In this document: positions 8,093 through 16,926 of the stretch, one piece after another
Layout of the letters: each line of letters opens with the position of its first letter
How positions within the stretch are numbered: the stretch's first letter is position 1
From: an uncultured Rhodospirillales bacterium
GTDB lineage: Bacteria > Pseudomonadota > Alphaproteobacteria > Reyranellales > Reyranellaceae
Assembly: GCA_902825855.1 (NCBI GenBank)
Contig: CADECW010000010.1
Coordinates: 57,150 to 96,881 of the forward strand
Direction of reading: 5' to 3'
DNA: 39,732 bases
The notes under the pieces: model-generated
Database searches by the model: none
Told to the model about the DNA's origin: nothing
Seen by the model: the letters and a program-made list of their open reading frames with translations, nothing else
Translations under genes and position numbers: made by a program

Positions 8093-9124
8093 ATGTCAAT
8101 GACGAGGCCGAGATCGGGCGATGCGCTCGACGGCGGCGACGGACAGCTTCTTGAAGAACTGGTATGGCGCTTTGTCCCGCCTGGAGGCGCCCGGCAAACT
8201 GCCGCACCGTCGGACGTCGAGGCGGCCGACCGGATGGCACGGCATTGGACAAGTGTCGAGGCCGGTCCGTTGATTCCCGGGTCGGCAGCCCACAAACGCG
8301 CGATCTGCGCGATGTTCCAGGAAACGTTCAATCCCTATCGTCCGTCGGTGATCGCCTGGCCGGCACTCCCGCCCGACGCGCTGCAGCGTCTGAGGTCACT
8401 GCCGATCTGGGACATCGCCGTGCAGACGGAGGGCAGGGCGCGGCTCAGCTTCGCCGCCTACGCCGATTCGCTCAGCGACTCGGAGATTCGGTCCGCCATC
8501 ATGCTGAATGCGTGGGAAGAGAATCGCCACAAGGAGGTCCTTTCCCATCTGGTGCGCGCCTACGGCATCGAGCTGGAAGTCGAGCCGCCGTACCTCACGC
8601 CGCGCGACCGGGAGTTTGCCTTCCTGGTCACCGGCTATTCCGAATCGATCGACAGCTTCTTCGCCTTCGGTCTCTTCGAGCTGGCCAAACGATCGGGTTT
8701 CTTTCCTGCCGAGCTCGTCGAGACGTTCGAGCCGGTGATCCAGGAGGAATGCCGCCACATCCTGCTGTTCGCGAACTGGCTGGCCTGGTATCGCGCGAAC
8801 CTCAACTGGTGGCGACGCATGCGCTTCGAGCTGCGCGTGGCGGCGGCCTGGGTCTATATCGCAGGCCTGCGCATCGGGCTTGCGCGCAGCGTGGGGACCA
8901 ACCGTACGGCATCGCAGCAGGAGAACAATTTCACGGTCAACGGTGCGCAGGCGGTAGCGGCTGTCGAGATCGGCTTCCTCGAAGTCATGCAAGTCTGCCT
9001 GCAGGAAAATGACCGACGGCTGGCCGGATACGATCCGCGGCTGTGTCGACCGACCCGCGTTCCGGCGCTGGCGCGGTTTGTGCTCGCGGTCGGCAAACTC
9101 TGGCCGGGCAGGACGCGGGCGTAG
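8093..9124 (+). CDS. Ferritin-like di-iron protein, paralogue 2, upstream of hpnA
   Basis: This 343-residue paralogue of the gene at 5839-6756 conserves all six predicted iron ligands: E113 (TEGRARL), E143-x-x-H146 (EENRH), E184 (YSESIDSF) and E219-x-x-H222 (EECRH). Shared blocks continue to the C-terminus (CLQENDRR, YDPRLCRP). It carries about 60 extra N-terminal residues relative to paralogue 1. Those have no recognised motif and no strong ribosome binding site, so the true start may be internal, for example the ATG at 8234. It lies 71 bases upstream of hpnA on the same strand, so it may be co-transcribed with the hopanoid operon. An O2-dependent oxidation of a hopanoid or isoprenoid intermediate is plausible, but this is inference from context. 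Confidence 0.75.
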   Translation: MSMTRPRSGDALDGGDGQLLEELVWRFVPPGGARQTAAPSDVEAADRMARHWTSVEAGPLIPGSAAHKRAICAMFQETFNPYRPSVIAWPALPPDALQRLRSLPIWDIAVQTEGRARLSFAAYADSLSDSEIRSAIMLNAWEENRHKEVLSHLVRAYGIELEVEPPYLTPRDREFAFLVTGYSESIDSFFAFGLFELAKRSGFFPAELVETFEPVIQEECRHILLFANWLAWYRANLNWWRRMRFELRVAAAWVYIAGLRIGLARSVGTNRTASQQENNFTVNGAQAVAAVEIGFLEVMQVCLQENDRRLAGYDPRLCRPTRVPALARFVLAVGKLWPGRTRA

Positions 9125-9195
9125 ACGCGGCGAATTGCGAAATCGCCGGATATCGTCATACTTCGGCCGACTTCGCGGCGCCGAAGGTATCGACA

Positions 9196-10209
9196 ATGCA
9201 GGCAACCTTGCGGCCGGGCGATCTGACCCTCGTCACCGGCGGATCGGGCTTTCTCGGATCGGCCGTCGTGCGCGCCCTGATCGAGCGCGGCGTGCGCGTG
9301 CGTGCGCTGGTCCGCGGCAGCAGCCCGCGCAGCAATCTTGACGGCCTGGACTGCGAGTTGGTGGTGGGCGATCTCACCGACCGCGAATCGCTGAAGGCGG
9401 CGCTCAAGGATGTGCGCTACCTTTTCCATGTCGCGGCCGACTACCGGCTGTGGGCGCGCGATCCCGCCGAGATCATCCGCGCCAACGTCGAGGGCACCCT
9501 GAACCTCAAGCGCGAGGCCTTGGCCGCCGGAGTCGAACGCATCGTCTATACCAGCAGCGTCGCCGCCCTGCGCGTCGCAGGCGCCACGGCGCCGGTCGAT
9601 GAGACGGCGTCGCTCACACCCGAGGAGGCGATCGGCGCCTACAAGCGCAGCAAGACCATGGCCGAACGCGCAGTCGAGGACATGGTCCTGCGGGACCGCC
9701 TGCCCGCGATCATCGTCAGTCCCACGACACCCATCGGGCCGCGCGACATCCGCCCGACGCCGACCGGCCGCATCCTCATCGATGCCGCGCGCGGCCGCAT
9801 CCCGGCTTTCGTCGACACGGGATTGAACTTCGTCCATGTCGACGACGTCGCAGCCGGCCATCTGCTGGCCTTCGAGAAGGGTCGCGTCGGCGAGCGCTAT
9901 ATCCTGGGCGGCGAGAACCTGACCCTGCAGCAGCTGCTGGCGACCATCGCCGAACTGGCCGGCCGCAAGGCGCCGAAGATCAAGTTGCCGCGGGCACCGT
10001 TGATGCCGCTCGCCTTCGCGGCCGAGCGATTTGCGCTGCTCACGGGCAGGGAGCCGTTGCTCACGCGCGATGCCCTCAGGATGTCGCGCTATCACATGTT
10101 CTTCACGTCGGCCAAGGCCGAGCGCGAACTCGGCTATCGCAGCAGGCCCTCTCGGGAAGGTGTCATCGACGCCCTCAGCTGGTTCCGTAGCGCCGGTTAC
10201 CTGACATGA
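9196..10209 (+). CDS. hpnA: HpnA, hopanoid-associated sugar epimerase/reductase
   Basis: This 337-residue extended short-chain dehydrogenase has a Rossmann TGGSGFLG (14-21) for NAD(P) and a catalytic Y149-x-x-x-K153 (YKRSK). The substrate-side motif 'SPTTPIGPRDIRPTPTG' is characteristic of HpnA and dihydroflavonol-reductase-like proteins. HpnA is consistently found with hopanoid genes, and a role in building the polar head group is assumed, but its exact reaction is unsettled. The ATG at 9196 is chosen because GAAGG (9183-9187) precedes it and the Rossmann strand begins shortly after; the frame is open further upstream without family similarity. The stop overlaps the start of hpnB in an ATGA, the first of six coupled junctions in this operon. 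Confidence 0.93.
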   Translation: MQATLRPGDLTLVTGGSGFLGSAVVRALIERGVRVRALVRGSSPRSNLDGLDCELVVGDLTDRESLKAALKDVRYLFHVAADYRLWARDPAEIIRANVEGTLNLKREALAAGVERIVYTSSVAALRVAGATAPVDETASLTPEEAIGAYKRSKTMAERAVEDMVLRDRLPAIIVSPTTPIGPRDIRPTPTGRILIDAARGRIPAFVDTGLNFVHVDDVAAGHLLAFEKGRVGERYILGGENLTLQQLLATIAELAGRKAPKIKLPRAPLMPLAFAAERFALLTGREPLLTRDALRMSRYHMFFTSAKAERELGYRSRPSREGVIDALSWFRSAGYLT

Positions 10210-11354
10210 CCTTGTGGGTTGGAATCGGCCTGCTGGCGCTCGCGGCGTGGCTCTATCTGCTTGTCGCGCGCGGCGGCTACTGGCTGGCGCGCGAGTCCGA
10301 TGACGGCGTACTTGCTTCGCCGTCACGCTGGCCTGCCGTCGTGGCGGTCGTTCCCGCCCGCAACGAGGCCGACGTGATCGCGCGATCCATCGGCAGCCTG
10401 CTGGCGCAGGACTACGCCGGGTCGTTGCGGGTCGTGCTGATCGACGACGGCAGCAGTGACGGCACGGCCGGCGTCGCTCGGGCTGTCGAAGGTCGACGAC
10501 GCCTCGACGTTTTTGCCGGGACGGACTTGCCCGCGGGATGGACGGGCAAGCTGTGGGCCCTGGAGCAGGGCATCCGCCATGCCGCGGCTGCAGGGGATGT
10601 GCCCGACTACTTTCTGCTGACCGATGCCGACATTGGCCATGCGCCGGACAATGTCAGCCGGCTCGTCGCGCGTGCCGAGCAGGATGGCCGGGTCCAGGTC
10701 TCGCTGATGGCGGAGCTCTCCTGCAACAGCCTGGCCGAGCGTTTCCTGATCCCCGCTTTCGTCTACTTCTTCCAGATGCTCTATCCCTTCGCCTGGGTGG
10801 CGCGACGCAATCGCGCCACCGCCGCGGCGGCCGGCGGTTGCACGCTGGTCCGCCGCGACGCGCTGGATCGGGCCGGCGGCATCGCCGCCATCAGGTCGGA
10901 GATCATCGACGATTGTGCGCTGGCTCGTCGCCTCAAGGCCGAGGGTCCGATCTGGCTCGGCCTCACGCGGCGTGCCGTCAGCTTGCGCCCCTACGGAGGC
11001 TTGCTGAAGATCGGCGGCATGATTTCGCGTACCGCTTACGCCCAGCTGGGCTACTCGCCATTGGCGCTGGCGGGCGCCGTCGCCGCCATGGGGCTGGTCT
11101 ACCTTGCGCCGCCGCTGTTGGCGCTGCTGGGTGAGGGGCCGGCGCGCTGGCTCGGTCTGTGCGCCTGGCTGGTGATGGCGGTCACCTTCCAGCCGATGCT
11201 GCGCTTCTATCGCCGGTCGCCGCTCTGGGGTCTGGCGCTGCCCGCCATCGGCGCCGCCTACATGGTCTTCACCGTTCAGTCGGCGATCGACTTCTGGCGT
11301 GGCCGCGGCGGCCTGTGGAAGGGGCGGGTCCAGGCCATGGCAGGCGACGCGTGA
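10206..11354 (+). CDS. hpnB: HpnB, hopanoid-associated family 2 glycosyltransferase
   Basis: This 382-residue membrane-associated GT-A glycosyltransferase has an N-terminal hydrophobic segment (about 3-22). Next come the nucleotide-sugar strand VVAVVPARNEADVI, the IDDGSSDGT motif, a DAD metal triad at 140-142 (LLTDADIGH) and C-terminal membrane helices (about 280-365). This is the standard HpnB arrangement. It is presumed to act on the hopanoid head group at the inner face of the membrane, though the reaction has not been firmly established for the family. It overlaps hpnA by 4 bases (ATGA) and hpnC by 4 bases (GTGA), so translation of the three is probably coupled. Confidence 0.92.
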   Translation: MTLWVGIGLLALAAWLYLLVARGGYWLARESDDGVLASPSRWPAVVAVVPARNEADVIARSIGSLLAQDYAGSLRVVLIDDGSSDGTAGVARAVEGRRRLDVFAGTDLPAGWTGKLWALEQGIRHAAAAGDVPDYFLLTDADIGHAPDNVSRLVARAEQDGRVQVSLMAELSCNSLAERFLIPAFVYFFQMLYPFAWVARRNRATAAAAGGCTLVRRDALDRAGGIAAIRSEIIDDCALARRLKAEGPIWLGLTRRAVSLRPYGGLLKIGGMISRTAYAQLGYSPLALAGAVAAMGLVYLAPPLLALLGEGPARWLGLCAWLVMAVTFQPMLRFYRRSPLWGLALPAIGAAYMVFTVQSAIDFWRGRGGLWKGRVQAMAGDA

Positions 11355-12238
11355 CAGGTGCTGCCGACTTCGCCTCGGGCAAGGGACACCGCGACGAGAA
11401 TTTTCCGGTGGCCTCGCGGCTCGTGCGCGCCGAGTTGCGCCCGACGATCCTCGCGTTCTACCGCTTCGCGCGTGCCGCCGACGATGTCGCCGACCATCCG
11501 ACGGCCGATGCCGGGCGGAAGCTCGGCGAACTCGATCGGCTGGAAGCAGGACTGCGCGGCGAGACCGGCGGCGGCTGCGAGGAAGGCGAAAGGCTGCGAT
11601 CTGCCCTGCAGGCGAGGGATCTCACGGACCGCCATGCGCTCGACCTCCTGGAAGCCTTCCGGCGCGACGTCACCAAGCGGCGCTACGCCGACTGGGCCGA
11701 ACTGATGGACTACTGCCGCTATTCGGCGGCGCCGGTCGGCCGCTTCGTGCTCGACCTGCATGGTGAAGCTCAGGCTTTGTGGTCGCAGAACGACGCGCTG
11801 TGCGCTGCGCTCCAGGTCATCAACCATCTCCAGGATTGCGCCAAGGACTATCGCGAGCTCGATCGGGTCTATGTGCCGCTCGATGCGCTCGGCACGCACG
11901 GCCTGGCGGTTGCAGCGCTGGCCGATCGACAGGCGTCGCCGGCGCTTCGCACGGTGATCGCCGACCTGGCCCGGCGCAGTGGCGCGCTGCTCGGTCAATC
12001 GCGGCCGTTCGCCGATCGCATTGCCGATCGACGGCTGGCGCTGGAGGTCGGTGTCATCCAGGCGCTTGCCGAGAGCCTCGCGCATCGCCTCGAGCGGCGC
12101 GACCCGCTGTCCGAGCGTGTTCACCACCATCCCGCTGAAGCCGCGGCGCTCGCGCTGCGGGGCGGCCTCGGCGTCGCCGTGAGGCGGCTCGGCCGCCTGT
12201 TCGGCTTTCGTCAACCCAGCCTGCACGGCCAAAGATGA
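11351..12238 (+). CDS. hpnC: HpnC, hydroxysqualene synthase
   Basis: This 295-residue member of the squalene/phytoene synthase fold converts presqualene diphosphate (made by HpnD) to hydroxysqualene, the second step of the three-enzyme bacterial route to squalene. Two aspartate motifs that hold Mg-diphosphate are visible: D44-D45-V-A-D48 and N158-H-L-Q-D162 with a following KDYREL. The HpnC-typical opening GHRDENFPVAS is present near residues 12-22. The GTG at 11351 forms a GTGA overlap with the hpnB stop and starts the protein just before that motif. The frame is open upstream, but only inside hpnB. The C-terminal 30 residues are an Arg-rich tail. Confidence 0.93.
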   Translation: MTGAADFASGKGHRDENFPVASRLVRAELRPTILAFYRFARAADDVADHPTADAGRKLGELDRLEAGLRGETGGGCEEGERLRSALQARDLTDRHALDLLEAFRRDVTKRRYADWAELMDYCRYSAAPVGRFVLDLHGEAQALWSQNDALCAALQVINHLQDCAKDYRELDRVYVPLDALGTHGLAVAALADRQASPALRTVIADLARRSGALLGQSRPFADRIADRRLALEVGVIQALAESLAHRLERRDPLSERVHHHPAEAAALALRGGLGVAVRRLGRLFGFRQPSLHGQR

Positions 12239-13077
12239 CCGTCGCGGCATCCGACGTCGACGCGATACGGGCGCGCGTTTCCGGCAGCTCGTTCTACACC
12301 GCCATGCGCCTCATGCCGAAGGTCGAGCGCGAGGCGATGTTCGCCATCTACATGTTCTGTCGGCTGGTCGACGATATCGCCGACGACGGCACGCGACCGC
12401 GGCCGGCCCGCGCCGCGGCGCTGGCCGAATGGCGCCGCGACCTCGATGCCCTCTATGCCGGCCGGCCGGCCGGCCAGGCGGACTTCCTTGACGGGCCGGT
12501 GCGGGCCTTCGGCCTGAAGCACGCCGATTTCCTCGCCGTGATCGACGGCATGGAGATGGATATCGTCGCCGACATCCGCGCGCCCGATGCGGCGACGCTC
12601 GCGCTCTATTGCGACCGTGTCGCCGTCGCCGTCGGCCGTCTCTCCACTCGTGTCTTCGGCATGGAGGAGATGGCCGGCACCGAATTGGCGCACCAGCTCG
12701 GTCGTGCGTTGCAGCTCACCAATATCCTGCGCGATCTCGACGAGGATGCCGCAATCGGCCGCCTCTACCTGCCGCGCGAGCTGCTGGTTCAGGCTGGAAT
12801 CGAAAGCACCGAGCCGGCTGACGTCATCGCCGATTCGCGGGTCGATGGCGCCTGCCGGGCGCTCGCGGCCCAGGCGCTCGAGCATTTCGCGGCGGCGGAT
12901 CGGCTGATGCGATCGAAGCCACGCGGCAGCCTTCTGGCGCCGCGGCTGATGGCTGCCGTCTATCGTGCGCTGCTCGATCGCATGCTGGTCGAAGGCTGGA
13001 AGCCGCCGCGACAGCGGGTGCGCATCGGCAAACCGTACCTGCTCTATCTCGTTGTCCGCTGCAGCGTGTTCGGATGA
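12235..13077 (+). CDS. hpnD: HpnD, presqualene diphosphate synthase
   Basis: This 280-residue paralogue of HpnC condenses two farnesyl diphosphates head-to-head to presqualene diphosphate. The first aspartate motif is D46-D-I-A-D-D51 and the second N163-I-L-R-D167 with the adjoining LDEDAAIGRLYLP, which is the diagnostic synthase signature. The N-terminal GSSFYTAMRLMPK block corresponds to the family's substrate-entry helix. Length is normal. The start codon overlaps the hpnC stop (ATGA), and the stop overlaps hpnE in the same way. Substrate is supplied by the MEP pathway, two of whose genes (ispH, dxs) lie about 5 kb downstream. Confidence 0.94.
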   Translation: MTVAASDVDAIRARVSGSSFYTAMRLMPKVEREAMFAIYMFCRLVDDIADDGTRPRPARAAALAEWRRDLDALYAGRPAGQADFLDGPVRAFGLKHADFLAVIDGMEMDIVADIRAPDAATLALYCDRVAVAVGRLSTRVFGMEEMAGTELAHQLGRALQLTNILRDLDEDAAIGRLYLPRELLVQAGIESTEPADVIADSRVDGACRALAAQALEHFAAADRLMRSKPRGSLLAPRLMAAVYRALLDRMLVEGWKPPRQRVRIGKPYLLYLVVRCSVFG

Positions 13078-14321
13078 CCGTCCACGTCATCGGCGCCGGC
13101 CTCGCCGGATTGTCGGCGGCGATTGCCGTGGCGGGCCGGGGCGAACGCGTCGTCCTCTCCGAGGCAGCGCGACACGCCGGCGGCAGGTGCCGCTCCTATC
13201 ACGATGGCCTGCTCGGCATGACGATCGACAACGGCAACCATCTCGTCCTGTCCGGCAACACCGCGGTCGGTCGCTACCTGCGCGACATCGGCGCCGAAGG
13301 ACGCGTGACCGGGCCCGAGCGGCCCGAGTTCCACTTCTTCGATTTCCAGCTCGGCGGTCGGTGGACGCTGCGGCCCGACGACGGCCCGGTGCCCTGGTGG
13401 ATCCTCCATGCCGACCGCCGTGTGCCCGGGACGCGCCTCAGTGAGTATCTCGCCTTGCTCGTCCTGATGCGACGCCATCCCGGACGCCGCATCGACGAAG
13501 TCGTTCGCCGCGACACCGTCCTGTGGGAGAAGTTCCTGCGGCCGGTGCTCCTGTCCGCCCTGAACACCGCGCCCGAAGCTGCCTCGGCCGACCTTGCCGG
13601 CGCTATCGTGCGGGAAACCTTTGCCAAGGGCGGACGCCACATGCGGCCTCTCATCTGCTCGCCCAATCTCGCTGCCGCCTTCATCGACCCCGCGATCGAT
13701 CGCCTGCGGGGTCACGGCGCGGACATCCGTCTTGGGCGCTCGTTGCGCGCCGTCCGGTTCGCCGATGGCAGGGTGGCTGCGCTGGCTTTCGATGGCGAAG
13801 AGGAGGCGGTGCAGCCCGGTGATCGCGTGATCGTCGCGGTACCGCCCTGGGCGGCCGAGAAGCTGTTGCCCGGCGTGAGCGCGCCGCAGACGTTCCACGC
13901 CATCCTGAACGCGCATTTCCAGATCGTGCCGCCGCCGCAGGCGTTGGCCATGGTCGGCGTGATCGGCGGCACGGCGGAATGGGTCTTCGCTTTCGAGGAT
14001 CGGCTGTCCGTCACAGTAAGCGCCGCCGATCACCTCATGGACATCGATACCGATCCCCTGACACTGCTGTTGTGGCGCGATGTCGCCGTGGTCCACGACC
14101 TTGCGGGACCGGTGCCGCCCTGCCGGATCGTCAAGGAGAAGCGGGCCACCTTCGCCGCGACGCCCGCCGAGGATGCGCGACGCCCGCCGGCGCGGACCGA
14201 GTGGGCCAACATGTTCCTCGCCGGTGACTGGACCGACACCGGACTGCCGGCGACGATCGAGGGCGCGCTGCGGTCGGGCAATCGGGCAGCTGCGCTGGCG
14301 CTGGACGGCGCCCGAGCATGA
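13074..14321 (+). CDS. hpnE: HpnE, hydroxysqualene dehydroxylase (FAD amine-oxidase fold)
   Basis: This 415-residue flavoprotein of the amine oxidase/phytoene desaturase fold reduces hydroxysqualene to squalene, finishing the HpnD-HpnC-HpnE route. The dinucleotide-binding motif G7-A-G-L-A-G12 is at the very N-terminus. It is followed by an acidic residue at the end of the second strand and the AGGRCRS motif near residues 40-46. The C-terminal FAD-contact block is LAGDWTDTGLPATIEGALRSG near residues 380-400, as in all members. Start and stop both overlap the neighbouring genes by 4 bases (ATGA), so its level is tied to HpnD and the cyclase. Confidence 0.94.
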   Translation: MTVHVIGAGLAGLSAAIAVAGRGERVVLSEAARHAGGRCRSYHDGLLGMTIDNGNHLVLSGNTAVGRYLRDIGAEGRVTGPERPEFHFFDFQLGGRWTLRPDDGPVPWWILHADRRVPGTRLSEYLALLVLMRRHPGRRIDEVVRRDTVLWEKFLRPVLLSALNTAPEAASADLAGAIVRETFAKGGRHMRPLICSPNLAAAFIDPAIDRLRGHGADIRLGRSLRAVRFADGRVAALAFDGEEEAVQPGDRVIVAVPPWAAEKLLPGVSAPQTFHAILNAHFQIVPPPQALAMVGVIGGTAEWVFAFEDRLSVTVSAADHLMDIDTDPLTLLLWRDVAVVHDLAGPVPPCRIVKEKRATFAATPAEDARRPPARTEWANMFLAGDWTDTGLPATIEGALRSGNRAAALALDGARA

Positions 14322-16249
14322 ACGATCTCGACGGCCTCGAGCGCAATGTCGACAAGGCGGTGCAGGCGCTGCTGCGTCGCCAGCGCCCCGACGGCCACTG
14401 GGTGTTCGAGCTCGAAGCCGACGCCACGATCCCGTCGGAGTACATCCTGCTGCGCCACTATCTTGGCGAGCCCGAGGACCTGGAGCTCGAGCGCAAGATC
14501 GCAGCCTATCTCCGGCGCATCCAGGGCGAGCACGGCGGCTGGCCTCTGTTCCATGGCGGCGCCTTCGACATCAGCGCATCGGTGAAGGCCTATTTCTGCC
14601 TGAAGATGATCGGCGACAGCCCCGACGCGCCGCATATGGTGAAGGCGCGCAAGGCCATCCTGGCTTACGGCGGCGCCGAGCGGGCCAATGTCTTCACGCG
14701 CATCCTGCTGGCCCAGTTCGGCCAGCTCGACTGGAGGCACGTTCCGACCATCCCGGTCGAGATCATCCTGCTGCCGCGCTGGTTTCCGGTTCACCTTTCG
14801 CGCATGTCCTATTGGGCGCGCACCGTCATCGTGCCGCTCCTGGTGCTGGCGGCTTTGCGCAAGCGAGCGCGCAATCCGCGCGGCATCGCCATCCAGGAGC
14901 TGTTCGCAACGGCCGATCGGTCGCCGCCTCGGCGGGCCGCGCATACGCACCGCGGCTGGGCATTCTTCTTCAACACGCTCGACCGGGTGCTGAAGGCGGC
15001 GGAGCCGCTGTGGCCGAAGAAGCTGCGCCGGCGCGCGATCGAGCGCTGTGTCGCCTTCGTCACGGAAAGATTGAACGGAGAGGACGGCCTCGGCGCGATC
15101 TATCCCGCGATGGCGAACTCCGTGATGATGTACGACGCGCTGGGCTATCCGCCGGATCACTCCGACTACGCGATCGCCCGGCAGTCGCTCGACAAGCTTC
15201 TGGTGGTCGGTGACGACGAAGCCTATTGCCAGCCCTGCGTCTCTCCGGTCTGGGACACCGCGCTTGCCGCGCAGGCGATGCTGGAGGTCCAGGAGGGCGA
15301 AGCATCCGCCGCCGCGCTGCGCGGACTGCGCTGGCTGAAGCCGCTGCAGGAGCTGGAGGTGAAAGGCGACTGGAGCGAACGGCGGCCCGAGGTTCGTCCC
15401 GGCGGCTGGGCTTTCCAGTACCGCAACGCCCACTATCCCGATCTCGACGACACGGCCGTCGTCGTCATGGCGATGGATCGCGCGCGCCGCCAAAGCGAGG
15501 CAGGTCCTGGCTATGACGAGGCCATCGCCCGCGGCGTCGAATGGATCAACGGCCTGCAAAGCGGCAACGGCGGCTGGGCCGCCTTCGATGCCGACAATGT
15601 CGATCACTACCTCAACAATATTCCCTTCGCCGACCACGGCGCGTTGCTCGATCCGCCGACTGCGGATGTCAGCGCGCGCTGCATCAGCATGCTGGCCCAG
15701 CTCGGCGAGGCGCCGTCGACTCCCATCATGCGGCGCGGCATCGACTATCTCGAGCGCGACCAGATGCCGGACGGCAGCTGGTTCGGTCGCTGGGGCGTCA
15801 ACTACATCTACGGCACCTGGTCGGCGCTCTGCGCGCTGGGCGCCGTGGGCTTCGACGGGACGAAGCCGAGCGTTCGCAAAGCCGCAGACTGGTTGATCGC
15901 GATCCAGAACGCGGACGGTGGCTGGGGCGAGGACTGCACCAGCTACAGGCTCGACTATCGCGGTTACGAGTCCGCGCCCTCCACCGCGTCGCAGACCGCC
16001 TGGGCGCTGCTGGGCCTGATGGCGGCAGGCGAGGTCGACCATCCTGCCGTCGAGCGCGGCATCGTCTGGCTGCGCCGGCACCAGGATGCCGGCGGCCTGT
16101 GGCGGCAGGACGCCTACACCGGCGGCGGCTTCCCGCGCGTCTTCTATCTGCGCTACCACGGCTATCCGGCGTACTTCCCGCTGTGGGCGCTCGCCCGCTA
16201 CCTCAACCTGCGCCGCACCAACAGCCGGCGCGTCGCCTACGGCATGTGA
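14318..16249 (+). CDS. shc: Squalene-hopene cyclase
   Basis: This 643-residue class II terpene cyclase (also called HpnF) folds squalene and protonates it to yield hopene and hopanol at the membrane. The catalytic acid motif is D375-L-D377-D378-T-A, matching the known D374-x-D376-D377 of Alicyclobacillus. Several QW-type repeats that brace the double alpha-barrel are visible, for example GNGGWAAFD, DGSWFGRWG and DGGWGED. The late active-site block GRWGVNYIYGTW is intact. Length is that of functional enzymes. It is the sixth gene of the operon, overlapping hpnE by 4 bases and hpnG by 1 base. Confidence 0.97.
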   Translation: MNDLDGLERNVDKAVQALLRRQRPDGHWVFELEADATIPSEYILLRHYLGEPEDLELERKIAAYLRRIQGEHGGWPLFHGGAFDISASVKAYFCLKMIGDSPDAPHMVKARKAILAYGGAERANVFTRILLAQFGQLDWRHVPTIPVEIILLPRWFPVHLSRMSYWARTVIVPLLVLAALRKRARNPRGIAIQELFATADRSPPRRAAHTHRGWAFFFNTLDRVLKAAEPLWPKKLRRRAIERCVAFVTERLNGEDGLGAIYPAMANSVMMYDALGYPPDHSDYAIARQSLDKLLVVGDDEAYCQPCVSPVWDTALAAQAMLEVQEGEASAAALRGLRWLKPLQELEVKGDWSERRPEVRPGGWAFQYRNAHYPDLDDTAVVVMAMDRARRQSEAGPGYDEAIARGVEWINGLQSGNGGWAAFDADNVDHYLNNIPFADHGALLDPPTADVSARCISMLAQLGEAPSTPIMRRGIDYLERDQMPDGSWFGRWGVNYIYGTWSALCALGAVGFDGTKPSVRKAADWLIAIQNADGGWGEDCTSYRLDYRGYESAPSTASQTAWALLGLMAAGEVDHPAVERGIVWLRRHQDAGGLWRQDAYTGGGFPRVFYLRYHGYPAYFPLWALARYLNLRRTNSRRVAYGM

Positions 16250-16926
16250 TGATCCTTGCGGTCACCGGGCTGCAGCGCGAGGCGCGCATTCTCGCCGGTC
16301 CCGGCATCGAGGTAGTGGCAGGCGGCGGCGACCTCGATCTCCATGCCGCGGGCAAGCAGGGCGTCATCAGCATCGGCATTGCCGGCGCCCTGGCGCCTGA
16401 TCTGAAGCCGGGCGACTGGGTGGTCGCCGATGCCGTACGCGATCGCGATGAACTCCTGTCGACCGACCTTGACTGGACAGCGCGACTTGCGTCGCGCCTG
16501 TCAGCCCGGCAACGCGGCGTCTTCTTCGCCGCCGACGCGATCGCCGCGACGGCGGCACAGAAGGCGGAGCTGCATCGAACCACGCGAGCCATCGCCGTCG
16601 ACATGGAATCGCACCGGGCCGCGCGCGCCGCGCGGCGACACGGCCTGCCTTTCGCGGCGGCCCGAGTCATCTCCGATGCCGCTGGCCGCACGCTGCCGCC
16701 GGCCGCGCGCGTCGGAATGAAGAGCGACGGCAAAGTCGATCTGCCGGCCGTGCTGCGGTCTCTCCTGCTGGCGCCCTGGCAATTGCCGGCGCTGATCCGC
16801 ACTGGCCTCGAGGCCGAGACGGCCTTTCGCGCGCTACTCCGCGGCCACCGGCTGCTGGGGACGGGATTTGCCGGCCCCGTTCCCCCCAGCCCGGATCTCG
16901 GCAAGCTTCCTTCCGACATGGTCTGA
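16249..16926 (+). CDS. hpnG: HpnG, hopanoid nucleoside phosphorylase
   Basis: This 225-residue protein of the nucleoside phosphorylase (PNP/MTAN) superfamily removes adenine from adenosylhopane to give the ribosyl form on the way to bacteriohopanetetrol. Recognisable parts are the first strand with a ILAVTGLQREA motif, a glycine turn SIGIAGALAPDLKPGDWVVAD, and the late AVDMESHRAARAAR helix with the purine/ribose-contact Met-Glu. The ATG at 16249 shares one base with the shc stop (TGATG); a GTG at 16246 is equally possible. Its 3' end runs 93 bases into the 3' end of hpnH on the other strand. The overlapping part encodes a variable tail after the core fold. Confidence 0.9.
   Translation: MILAVTGLQREARILAGPGIEVVAGGGDLDLHAAGKQGVISIGIAGALAPDLKPGDWVVADAVRDRDELLSTDLDWTARLASRLSARQRGVFFAADAIAATAAQKAELHRTTRAIAVDMESHRAARAARRHGLPFAAARVISDAAGRTLPPAARVGMKSDGKVDLPAVLRSLLLAPWQLPALIRTGLEAETAFRALLRGHRLLGTGFAGPVPPSPDLGKLPSDMV

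Noticed and set aside
14030..16159. A 709-codon open frame on the minus strand
   Set aside because: It is antisense to shc and hpnE. Its translation is rich in Arg, Asp and His with no domain, a typical shadow in GC-rich DNA. The plus-strand genes carry full catalytic motifs.
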